A stretch of 11,120 nucleotides of DNA, taken from the NCBI GenBank assembly GCA_964584905.1, contig CAZPCC010000346.1:1-11120 (forward strand), read 5' to 3'. The notes under the pieces were generated by a model that searched no databases, was not told the DNA's origin, and saw nothing but the letters and a program-made list of their open reading frames with translations. This document shows positions 6,193-11,120 of the stretch, one piece after another. The DNA is from JALZIF01 sp964584905 (GTDB lineage Bacteria; Gemmatimonadota; Gemmatimonadetes; Gemmatimonadales; Gemmatimonadaceae). Each line of letters starts with the position of its first letter. Within the stretch, counting starts at the first letter, position 1. The translations under genes and the position numbers were made by a program.

Positions 6193-7205
6193 CCGAACCT
6201 CGCGATGACGGCGTCGGTGAACTCCGCCGTCGTCGCCCTCCCTCCCAGATCCCGCGTGAGCACCTCCCTGGACCGAACCGTCTCCACGAACGCCTTGTGG
6301 ATGCGCTGTGACAGTTCATGAGTGCCCATCTCGCTGAGCATCATGCATGCGGCGAGTATGAGCGCGCCGGGATTGGCGACTCCCTGACCGGCGATATCGG
6401 GCGCCGTGCCGTGCACGGCCTCGAAAATCATCGCTCGCCGCCCGATGTTGGCGCCGGGTGCCAGTCCGAGGCCGCCGATCAGGCCCGCGATCTCGTCCGA
6501 CAGAATGTCGCCGAACAGGTTCGTGGTGACGATCATGTCGAACTGCTCCGGACGGAGCACGAGGTGCATGGCCATCGCATCGACGATGCGCTCCTCGAAC
6601 TGGACGCGCCCCTCGTACTCCCGCGCAATGCCCTTCCCCACGTCGAGAAAGAGACCCTGCGAGTACTTGAGTATGTTCGCCTTGTGAACCAGCGTGAGCT
6701 TCTTCCGTCCGCGCGTCACTGCATACTCGAATGCATAACGAATTACCCGCTCCGATCCATCGCGGGTAATGAGTGCGACAGACTCAGCCGCCGCACGCTC
6801 ATCGTCGCCGATCTTTATGTAATGCTCGATTCCGCTGTAGAGCCCCTGCGTGTTCTCGCGGATCAGGACTATGTCCACGTTCTCGAACCGCCCGCCGGGA
6901 AGCATGGTGCACGCAGGACGCACGTTCGCGTACAGGTCGAACTCCTTGCGCAACGCAACGTTCACCGATCGATATCCGCCACCGACCTGGGTTTCCAGCG
7001 GACCCTTGAGCGCCATCCGCGTCCGGGCTATCGAGGCCAGCGTCTCGTCAGGCATCGGGTTGCCGGCGCCCTTTACCGCGGAGGCCCCGCCAAGCTGCCG
7101 ATCCCAATCGATGTCCGCGCCGGCGGCCGCCAGCAGCCTGACAGTCGCATCTGATATTTCGGGGCCGATCCCATCTCCCGGAATCAGCGTGACCGTACGT
7201 GCCAT
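6189..7205 (-). CDS. NAD-dependent isocitrate dehydrogenase (isocitrate/isopropylmalate dehydrogenase family)
   Basis: A 338-residue beta-decarboxylating dehydrogenase of the short, mitochondrial-IDH3-like type. It carries IPGDGIGPE at 8-16, KGPLETQVGGGYRSVNVALR at 67-86, ANVRP at 93-97, Lys175 and Asp209, and the metal-binding Asp233 and Asp237 in GDILSDEIAG. Ser80 and Asn82 (S-x-N) are the residues that bind the isocitrate carboxylate, arguing against isopropylmalate dehydrogenase. HGTAPDIAG at 265-273 carries Asp270-Ile271 at the positions where E. coli NADP-IDH has Lys344-Tyr345; Asp-Ile is the NAD-specific pair. It would convert isocitrate to 2-oxoglutarate, CO2 and NADH in the TCA cycle. 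The usual ENTEG reads ENTQG here (Gln120). A strong GGAGG precedes the ATG by 8 nt. Homoisocitrate dehydrogenase activity cannot be excluded by eye. Confidence 0.9.
   Translation of the reverse strand: MARTVTLIPGDGIGPEISDATVRLLAAAGADIDWDRQLGGASAVKGAGNPMPDETLASIARTRMALKGPLETQVGGGYRSVNVALRKEFDLYANVRPACTMLPGGRFENVDIVLIRENTQGLYSGIEHYIKIGDDERAAAESVALITRDGSERVIRYAFEYAVTRGRKKLTLVHKANILKYSQGLFLDVGKGIAREYEGRVQFEERIVDAMAMHLVLRPEQFDMIVTTNLFGDILSDEIAGLIGGLGLAPGANIGRRAMIFEAVHGTAPDIAGQGVANPGALILAACMMLSEMGTHELSQRIHKAFVETVRSREVLTRDLGGRATTAEFTDAVIARFG
6198..6201 (-). promoter_or_regulatory. Shine-Dalgarno GAGG for the TTG start of the phosphoesterase
   Basis: On the minus strand GAGG lies 5 nt before the TTG at 6192, within the last codons of the isocitrate dehydrogenase gene. 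It supports initiation at TTG, coupled to termination of the upstream gene. Confidence 0.55.
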
Positions 7206-7213
7206 GTAGTGTG

Positions 7214-7218
7214 CCTCC
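7214..7218 (-). promoter_or_regulatory. Strong Shine-Dalgarno for isocitrate dehydrogenase
   Basis: GGAGG on the minus strand, 8 nt before the ATG at 7205, in the 21-bp gap after the lipoprotein gene. It is the strongest ribosome-binding site in this cluster, fitting a highly expressed TCA enzyme translated independently of the upstream gene. Confidence 0.75.
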
Positions 7219-7226
7219 AGCCCGGC

Positions 7227-7904
7227 TCAGGGAGCCGCAATCAGGTCGGCGAATCGCGAACCGAGGCTCGCCGCGAGCGAGGGACTCAACCCCGCCGCCG
7301 GCTCGCTCGCGACATCAAGCGCCCACACTATCTCCGATGCGCGCACGTCCACCAGCACCAGATTGAGCACCGCCCTTCCGCCCTCACCTGAAACCGGCTC
7401 GAACCGCACTTCCACCGGGAGTAGCGCGAAGCGCACCCCATCCCGGAGAGCGATCAGGGATCGAAGCTGCGAGATGAGCGGTTCGGGCACCCGCGGCGGC
7501 AGCGCTCGAGCGCCGGGACGAATGGGCTGCACGGCGATGGTCGCCGGGTCGGGAGCGAACGCAGCGTTGCGGCGGACGGATCGCGCCAGCTCCGCGGGGA
7601 GCGTCCAGCGCCTGCCAATGCCGCGCTCGCTGAGCGCAAAGGCAATCTCGGAGTCCACGTTGGCGAGCCACTCGCGCTCATCGGGGACCTGTGAGGCCCA
7701 ACCGAGCGAATCTGCGGCCCGAAGAAGCCTCGTGGGCAGAACGATAAGTGGCTGCTCCGACATCCCCGCAAGCGGACGACCGACTGGGGCGGGTGGCAGT
7801 GACTCGGCCGGGGGTCGCTGTGCGCAAGACAGCGCTGAGAGCGCCAGCGCGAGCGCGGTCAGGGCGCTGGAAAATCGAGTTGAGGACGTGCGGTATGTTC
7901 GCAT
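7227..7904 (-). CDS. Putative lipoprotein of unknown function
   Basis: A 225-residue protein of no family I recognise. I chose the ATG at 7904; a TTG two codons upstream is also possible. The N-terminus is basic (MRTYR), then a hydrophobic run (ALTALALALSALS) leads to Cys27. The lipobox ALSC is imperfect at -3, so lipidation is probable but not certain; otherwise it is an exported protein. After a Pro-rich linker, the mature part has mixed helix/strand character, ending in a hydrophobic segment (LNLVLVDVRASEIVWALDVAS) and a helix (SLAASLGSRFADLI). That ending recalls the strand pair and final helix of LpoB/CsgG-like or TolB N-terminal-like envelope proteins; this is a shape resemblance only. 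It lies 21 bp upstream of the isocitrate dehydrogenase gene and is divergent from the S9 peptidase. The only visible ribosome-binding site is weak. Confidence 0.72.
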   Translation of the reverse strand: MRTYRTSSTRFSSALTALALALSALSCAQRPPAESLPPAPVGRPLAGMSEQPLIVLPTRLLRAADSLGWASQVPDEREWLANVDSEIAFALSERGIGRRWTLPAELARSVRRNAAFAPDPATIAVQPIRPGARALPPRVPEPLISQLRSLIALRDGVRFALLPVEVRFEPVSGEGGRAVLNLVLVDVRASEIVWALDVASEPAAGLSPSLAASLGSRFADLIAAP

Positions 7905-7931
7905 AGGCAAGGCTCAAGGTAACGGAGGCGG

Positions 7932-7970
7932 TGCGCGGCGCGCGACCCGACACGCCGGATGCGCGGCGCG
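7932..7970. repeat. 11-bp direct repeat in the divergent spacer 7905-8085
   Basis: TGCGCGGCGCG occurs at 7932-7942 and again at 7960-7970, starts 28 bp apart. The spacer separates the divergent lipoprotein and S9 peptidase genes and must hold promoters for both, so the copies could be a shared operator. GC-rich low-complexity sequence makes chance repeats likely. I could not identify a -35/-10 pair on either strand here. Confidence 0.3.
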
Positions 7971-8085
7971 GGCTTTCAGTTGGGTATCTCGACGGCCATC
8001 TTGGGAGCAGTGTCATGCCGGGTGCGCGAAGAGTGAAGTCGCCTCCCCACGGTCGATTGCGAATTCCAATCCCAAATCCTCTCTA

Positions 8086-10434
8086 ATGATGCGCCTCGCG
8101 AACCTCGGGATGCTTGCGGTGTTGCTGACTTCGTCGGCCGCCGCACAGGATTCCGGCGCCTTTGACCTCACGGTACCCAACATCATGCGCGGCCCGGAGG
8201 TGTACGGGCGTGCACCGAACAACGTGCGATGGTCGGCCGACAGCCGGTGGATCTACTTCCAATGGCTGCCACCCGGCACCGACTGGCGGGAGCCACCGCA
8301 GTCGTTCAGGGTGGGTGCCCGGGCCGGATCGCAACCGGAGCGGGTGAGCGACGTCCACATGGACACGGCGGGTCCACTGGTCGCCCCCCGCCGTTACACG
8401 CGCGATCATCGTCAGGCAATCGTCGACTACGAAGGCGACCTTTATCTGCTGGATGTTCGTGCCAACAGCGCGCGCCGACTCACGCAGACGGTGGCGATGG
8501 AGCGCGATCCGCATTTCGACGCGGCAGAAAGACGCGTGATGTTCATTCGCGACGGCAACGTATTCTCTCTCGAACTGGATGGCGGATTCGTTCGGCAGCT
8601 GACCGACATCCGGCCCGGCCCCGCGCCGGCCGATTCGCAGCCGCCCGAGGGTTACCGGGGTACGCTGGCCGCACAGCAGCGCGAGCTGTTCGAAGTGGTC
8701 CGCGACCAGGTGGCGCGTGACAGCATCCAGAAGGCGGAACGTGAGGCTCGTGAGGCGGCCCGCCTGACGCCTCTCTACCTGAAAAAGGGGGAGCGAGTCA
8801 GCTCGCTTTCGGTGTCTCCTGCCGGTCAGGCACTACTCCTTCTGACCACCATCGATGCCAACGACACCAAACCGACGATGGTGCCGCGGTGGGTTACCGC
8901 GTCCGGTTTCACCGAGGACATTCGTACGCGCACCAAGGTGGGCGAGCAGCAGAATGGCGGACGGGTGGCCTTTTTGAGCCTGCCCGGCGGCACACCGCGA
9001 TGGCTCACCGCGGTGCCCGGCGACACGACGCGACCCCCGGCGATGGTGACGTCGCTGGGCTGGAGCGACGATGGTCGCACGGCTCTCCTTTACGCGGCTG
9101 CGCGCGACTGGAAGGCCAGATACCTCCAGACGATCTCGGCGGATTCGGGAACTGTGCGCACCATCGACACCCTTCGCGACAGCGCGTGGATCCAGGCGCC
9201 CTGCCTGACGTGCGGCGGGTGGCTGCCGGATGGCCGAGCCTGGTTCGTGTCCGAGGCGGATGGATACGCGCACCTTTACACCGTCGCCGCCGATGGAAGC
9301 GACCGCCGCCAGCGCACCAGCGGCGAGTACGAGGTTCTGGGCGCTGAGCTGTCCCCGGACGGCCGTGAGTTCTGGCTTCACACGAGCGAGGTCTCGCCGT
9401 TCGAGAGGCACTTCTACCGGATGCCGGTGAGCGGCGGCGCCGCACGCCGCATAACGCAGGTCAAGGGCGCGCACGAGGTCACCATGTCGCCGAACGGACA
9501 GTTGATGGCCGACTTGCATTCCCGGTCCAACCGCCCGCCGGAGCTGTTTCTGACCCGGGTCGCGGACAATGCGCGGCCGGTGCAGCTCACCACCTCGCCG
9601 ACTGCGGCGTGGCTCTCCCACGACTGGATCCAGCCGGAGATCATCCGCATTCCCGCATCGGACGGCGTCGGCGTGCCGGCCAGGATCTACCGTCCGGCCG
9701 ACGTAGGCGCCCAGCCGAACGGCGCCGGAGTGATTTTCGTGCACGGCGCCGGTTACCTGCATAACGTCCATGAGTGGTGGTCGAGCTATTCGAGAGAGTA
9801 CATGTTCAACCACCTGCTGGCGAGCAAGGGCTACGTCGTACTGGACATCGACTACCGTGGCTCCGCCGGCTATGGGCGCGACTGGCGGACGGCGGTCTAC
9901 CGTCACATGGGTGGCCGCGACCTGCAGGATCACGTCGACGGAGCGCGCTACCTGCAAGCCGAGTTCGGAATCGATCCCGAGCGGATCGGGATCTACGGCG
10001 GGAGCTATGGCGGCTTCATCACGCTCATGGCCCTCTTCACCGAGCCCGAGTGGTTCGGCGCGGGCGCGGCACTCCGCTCAGTCACCGACTGGTCGCACTA
10101 CAACCACTGGTACACATCGCGTATCCTGAACCTTCCGGAAGCGGACACGCTCGCCTACCGGCAGTCATCGCCTATCTATTTTGCCGAAGGGCTGGAGGAT
10201 CCACTGTTGATCGCCCACGGAATGGTGGACGTCAACGTGCATTTCCAGGACGTGGTAAGGTTGGCGCAGCGGCTGATCGAGCTGGGCAAGGTCGATTGGG
10301 AGATGGCCGTCTATCCGGTCGAGGACCATGCGTTCGTGAGGCCATCGTCGTGGGCGGACGAATACCGGCGCATCCTCGAACTGTTCGATGAGGCCCTGGT
10401 TAGCGAGGCAGTGGGCGCGAGCGGGGCACGATGA
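8086..10434 (+). CDS. Secreted S9-family (prolyl oligopeptidase superfamily) serine peptidase
   Basis: A 782-residue exported serine peptidase. A signal peptide (MMRLANLG, then hydrophobic MLAVLL, ending SSAAAQ) suggests cleavage near residue 20. Residues 40-510 form a beta-propeller with repeated WSADSRW-, LSPDGREF- and MSPNGQL-type blades; a charged helical stretch at about 192-236 is inserted in it. The alpha/beta-hydrolase domain starts near 525, with the oxyanion-side motif VHGAG at 552-556, the nucleophile Ser640 in GGSYGG, Asp715 in HGMVDVN and His748 in EDHAF, a complete triad. The layout matches DPP-IV/acylaminoacyl-peptidase-type S9 enzymes, which release short peptides in the periplasm. 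The only cysteines form a CLTC motif at 373-376. The ATG at 8086 is followed by a second ATG; neither has a clear Shine-Dalgarno. The frame remains open upstream to 7363, but the signal peptide fixes the start here. Confidence 0.93.
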   Translation: MMRLANLGMLAVLLTSSAAAQDSGAFDLTVPNIMRGPEVYGRAPNNVRWSADSRWIYFQWLPPGTDWREPPQSFRVGARAGSQPERVSDVHMDTAGPLVAPRRYTRDHRQAIVDYEGDLYLLDVRANSARRLTQTVAMERDPHFDAAERRVMFIRDGNVFSLELDGGFVRQLTDIRPGPAPADSQPPEGYRGTLAAQQRELFEVVRDQVARDSIQKAEREAREAARLTPLYLKKGERVSSLSVSPAGQALLLLTTIDANDTKPTMVPRWVTASGFTEDIRTRTKVGEQQNGGRVAFLSLPGGTPRWLTAVPGDTTRPPAMVTSLGWSDDGRTALLYAAARDWKARYLQTISADSGTVRTIDTLRDSAWIQAPCLTCGGWLPDGRAWFVSEADGYAHLYTVAADGSDRRQRTSGEYEVLGAELSPDGREFWLHTSEVSPFERHFYRMPVSGGAARRITQVKGAHEVTMSPNGQLMADLHSRSNRPPELFLTRVADNARPVQLTTSPTAAWLSHDWIQPEIIRIPASDGVGVPARIYRPADVGAQPNGAGVIFVHGAGYLHNVHEWWSSYSREYMFNHLLASKGYVVLDIDYRGSAGYGRDWRTAVYRHMGGRDLQDHVDGARYLQAEFGIDPERIGIYGGSYGGFITLMALFTEPEWFGAGAALRSVTDWSHYNHWYTSRILNLPEADTLAYRQSSPIYFAEGLEDPLLIAHGMVDVNVHFQDVVRLAQRLIELGKVDWEMAVYPVEDHAFVRPSSWADEYRRILELFDEALVSEAVGASGAR

Positions 10435-10463
10435 GGGTGAATGGCGAGGTCCCGGCGACCCTC
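10433..10463 (+). terminator. Weak hairpin after the S9 peptidase gene
   Basis: GAGGGT (10433-10438) and ACCCTC (10458-10463) are complementary across a 19-nt loop. An alternative inner stem GGTC (10448-10451) / GACC (10457-10460) competes with it. It starts at the S9 stop codon and precedes the padR promoter. There is no T tract, so termination here is only a suggestion. Confidence 0.2.
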
Positions 10464-10483
10464 CTATTGACAGCTACAGGAGG
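10460..10483. repeat. 6-bp inverted repeat spanning the padR -35 box
   Basis: CCTCCT (10460-10465) and AGGAGG (10478-10483) are perfect complements around a 12-nt centre that contains the whole TTGACA. Dyads over a -35 are typical operator positions. AGGAGG also looks like a Shine-Dalgarno, but no start codon follows at a usable distance. Confidence 0.35.
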
Positions 10484-10495
10484 CTGAACTACCGT
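10467..10495 (+). promoter_or_regulatory. Sigma70-type promoter of padR
   Basis: A perfect -35 hexamer TTGACA (10467-10472), an exact 17-bp spacer, then TACCGT (10490-10495) as the -10, which keeps the T, A and final T of the consensus. It lies 41 bp upstream of the padR start and is the best promoter visible in the window. Its core is surrounded by repeats that could bind a repressor. Confidence 0.6.
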
Positions 10496-10513
10496 TCCTC
10501 TGGACAGCGACAG
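10469..10513 (+). promoter_or_regulatory. Paired direct repeats flanking the padR -10: candidate operators
   Basis: GACAGCTACAG (10469-10479) overlaps the -35 box, and GACAGCGACAG (10503-10513) lies just past the expected transcription start. The copies differ at one base and start 34 bp apart, about three helical turns. PadR repressors commonly control their own operon, so these are plausible operator half-sites. Binding is inferred. Confidence 0.35.
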
Positions 10514-10525
10514 AAGACTCTGCCC

Positions 10526-10529
10526 GGAG
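10526..10529 (+). promoter_or_regulatory. Shine-Dalgarno GGAG deciding the GTG start of padR
   Basis: GGAG lies 7 nt before the GTG at 10537. It fixes this non-ATG start, which gives a PadR of normal length. Confidence 0.65.
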
Positions 10530-10536
10530 CGAACAC

Positions 10537-10872
10537 GTGGCGCCACGAACTCAGACCGACGCCCTTCGCGGTTCGATCGACCTCCTCGTGCTCAAGACCC
10601 TCTCCCTCGAGCCGATGCACGGCTGGGGGATCAGCCAACGGGTCCAGCAGCTCTCCAGGGACGTGCTGGAAGTGAACCAGGGATCCCTCTACCCCGCTCT
10701 GCAACGGCTCGAAAAGGAAGGGCTCATTGCCAGCGACTGGGGCACGACGGACAACAACCGCCGGGCGCGCTACTACAGACTGACTAACGCCGGACGTCGC
10801 GAGCTCGGAAACGAATTGGCGAACTGGAAGCGTTTCGCGGCGGCTCTCGAGGCAGTGTTGCGGACCACCTGA
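10537..10872 (+). CDS. PadR-family transcriptional regulator (short, ADOP-associated type)
   Basis: A 111-residue winged-helix DNA-binding protein beginning at GTG. The N-terminus (TDALRGSIDLLVLKTLS, 7-23) and HGWGISQRVQQLS (28-40) are the first helices. GSLYPALQRLEKEGLI (49-64) is the recognition helix and the helix after it, and the wing runs through NNRRARYYRLTNAGRREL (73-90). The C-terminal helix is short (about 20 residues), as in PadR subfamily 2 (PadR-s2), which includes the acidobacterial-type members found upstream of ADOP permeases. It presumably represses its own promoter and the downstream permease; the inducer is unknown. A 43-bp gap with its own ribosome-binding site separates it from the permease, so the two are probably one transcription unit. 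Confidence 0.94.
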   Translation: MAPRTQTDALRGSIDLLVLKTLSLEPMHGWGISQRVQQLSRDVLEVNQGSLYPALQRLEKEGLIASDWGTTDNNRRARYYRLTNAGRRELGNELANWKRFAAALEAVLRTT

Positions 10873-10902
10873 ACCCTCGCAACTGCAGAGCCTGACACTT
10901 CC

Positions 10903-10907
10903 GGAGG
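10903..10907 (+). promoter_or_regulatory. Shine-Dalgarno GGAGG for the ADOP permease
   Basis: GGAGG lies 8 nt before the ATG at 10916, in the 43-bp gap after padR. It is a strong site giving independent initiation of the permease gene. Confidence 0.7.
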
Positions 10908-10915
10908 AGTGTGCC

Positions 10916-11120
10916 ATGCAATGGCTGGACGGTCTCCGCGCGAGGCTGCGCCTTCTGCTCTCGTCACGCGACGCTGAGTCGCGATTGAACGAGGAATTCC
11001 GGTTCCACATCGAGATGGAGACCGAAAACCTCGTCATGGATGGCGTGCCACCCGCCGAGGCACGGCGGCGTGCGTTGATGGCGTTCGGAGGGGTCGAGCA
11101 GCACAAGGAAGGGATGCGAG
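10916..11120 (+). CDS. ADOP-type ABC transporter permease, N-terminal fragment (3' truncated)
   Basis: Only the first 68 codons fall in the window. The segment MQWLDGLRARLRLLLSSRDAE, then LNEEFRFHIEMETE (25-38), then GVPPAEARRRALMAFGG (43-59), is the characteristic soluble N-terminus of the ADOP family, a cytoplasmic helical stretch that precedes the first membrane helix. Complete members are about 800 residues, with duplicated MacB-like periplasmic and FtsX-like membrane modules. They are called orphan because no ATPase gene is adjacent. The transported substrate is unknown for the family; an export or envelope-stress role by analogy to MacB is inference. It directly follows a PadR regulator, as is common in Acidobacteriota and Gemmatimonadota. 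No membrane helix or FtsX domain is visible before the sequence ends. Confidence 0.88.
   Translation, partial: MQWLDGLRARLRLLLSSRDAESRLNEEFRFHIEMETENLVMDGVPPAEARRRALMAFGGVEQHKEGMR

Noticed and set aside
5320..6321. 333-codon plus-strand ORF antisense to the phosphoesterase gene
   Set aside because: It overlaps a minus-strand gene with a full set of catalytic motifs, shows no recognisable domain, and is the kind of long open frame expected opposite coding sequence in high-GC DNA.
6318..7154. 278-codon plus-strand ORF antisense to isocitrate dehydrogenase
   Set aside because: It is a mirror frame of a well-supported enzyme, His/Arg-rich with no domain.
7363..8085. Upstream extension of the S9 peptidase frame by 241 codons
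   Set aside because: The extension is Ser/Arg-rich low-complexity sequence antisense to the lipoprotein gene, and it would bury the clear signal peptide that starts at 8086.
8833..9957. 374-codon minus-strand ORF opposite the S9 peptidase
   Set aside because: Arg/Val/His-rich mirror frame with no domain, entirely within the peptidase coding region.
10478..10483. AGGAGG as a Shine-Dalgarno for a leader peptide upstream of padR
   Set aside because: No ATG, GTG or TTG follows within 5-12 bases. The motif is better explained as one arm of the dyad over the -35 box.
1..11120. CRISPR arrays, tRNA or rRNA genes, insertion sequences, att sites
   Set aside because: I saw no regularly spaced repeats, RNA gene signatures, transposase or integrase motifs, or terminal inverted repeats. 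The few repeats found are isolated and local.

Overview
This is a high-GC bacterial window that most resembles Gemmatimonadota, with Acidobacteriota as the alternative. The clearest pointer is the right edge, where a short PadR-type repressor sits 43 bp upstream of the N-terminus of an ADOP-type (Acidobacterial duplicated orphan permease) ABC permease. That pairing is typical of these phyla. GTG and TTG starts, 4-bp stop/start overlaps and dense packing of genes fit a slow-growing soil or sediment heterotroph. The assignment is inferred from gene content, not from a marker gene.

Layout. (1) 1-1376, plus strand: the C-terminal half of a sugar-porter MFS transporter overlaps a PfkB-family fructokinase-like sugar kinase by 4 bp, forming an uptake-plus-phosphorylation pair. 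(2) 1377-1540: a short convergent spacer with a hairpin that covers the kinase stop codon, plus a possible broken minus-strand ORF. (3) 4460-1541, minus strand: gcdH-etfB-etfA, a glutaryl-CoA dehydrogenase with both subunits of its electron acceptor ETF, joined by GTGA and TAATG overlaps. Electrons taken from glutaryl-CoA (lysine, tryptophan or aromatic catabolism) would pass through ETF to the quinone pool. (4) 7904-4610, minus strand: putative lipoprotein, NAD-type isocitrate dehydrogenase, calcineurin-like metallophosphoesterase with a TTG start, and SprT-like zinc metallopeptidase. The last three are joined by 4-bp overlaps, and the lipoprotein is 21 bp upstream. (5) 8086-10434, plus strand: a secreted S9-family (DPP-IV/acylaminoacyl-peptidase-like) serine peptidase with an intact Ser/Asp/His triad, divergent from the lipoprotein. 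(6) 10435-11120, plus strand: a good sigma70-like promoter with repeat elements around it, padR, then the truncated ADOP permease.

The window is mostly metabolic and housekeeping genes. I found no CRISPR array, tRNA, rRNA, insertion sequence or phage module, and no clearly new defence or biosynthetic system. The parts most worth a second look are the coupled isocitrate dehydrogenase/phosphoesterase/SprT-like cluster with its Arg-rich SprT-like protein, the repeat architecture at the padR promoter, the lone CxxC of the S9 peptidase, and the shared hairpin and broken small ORF at 1374-1533.
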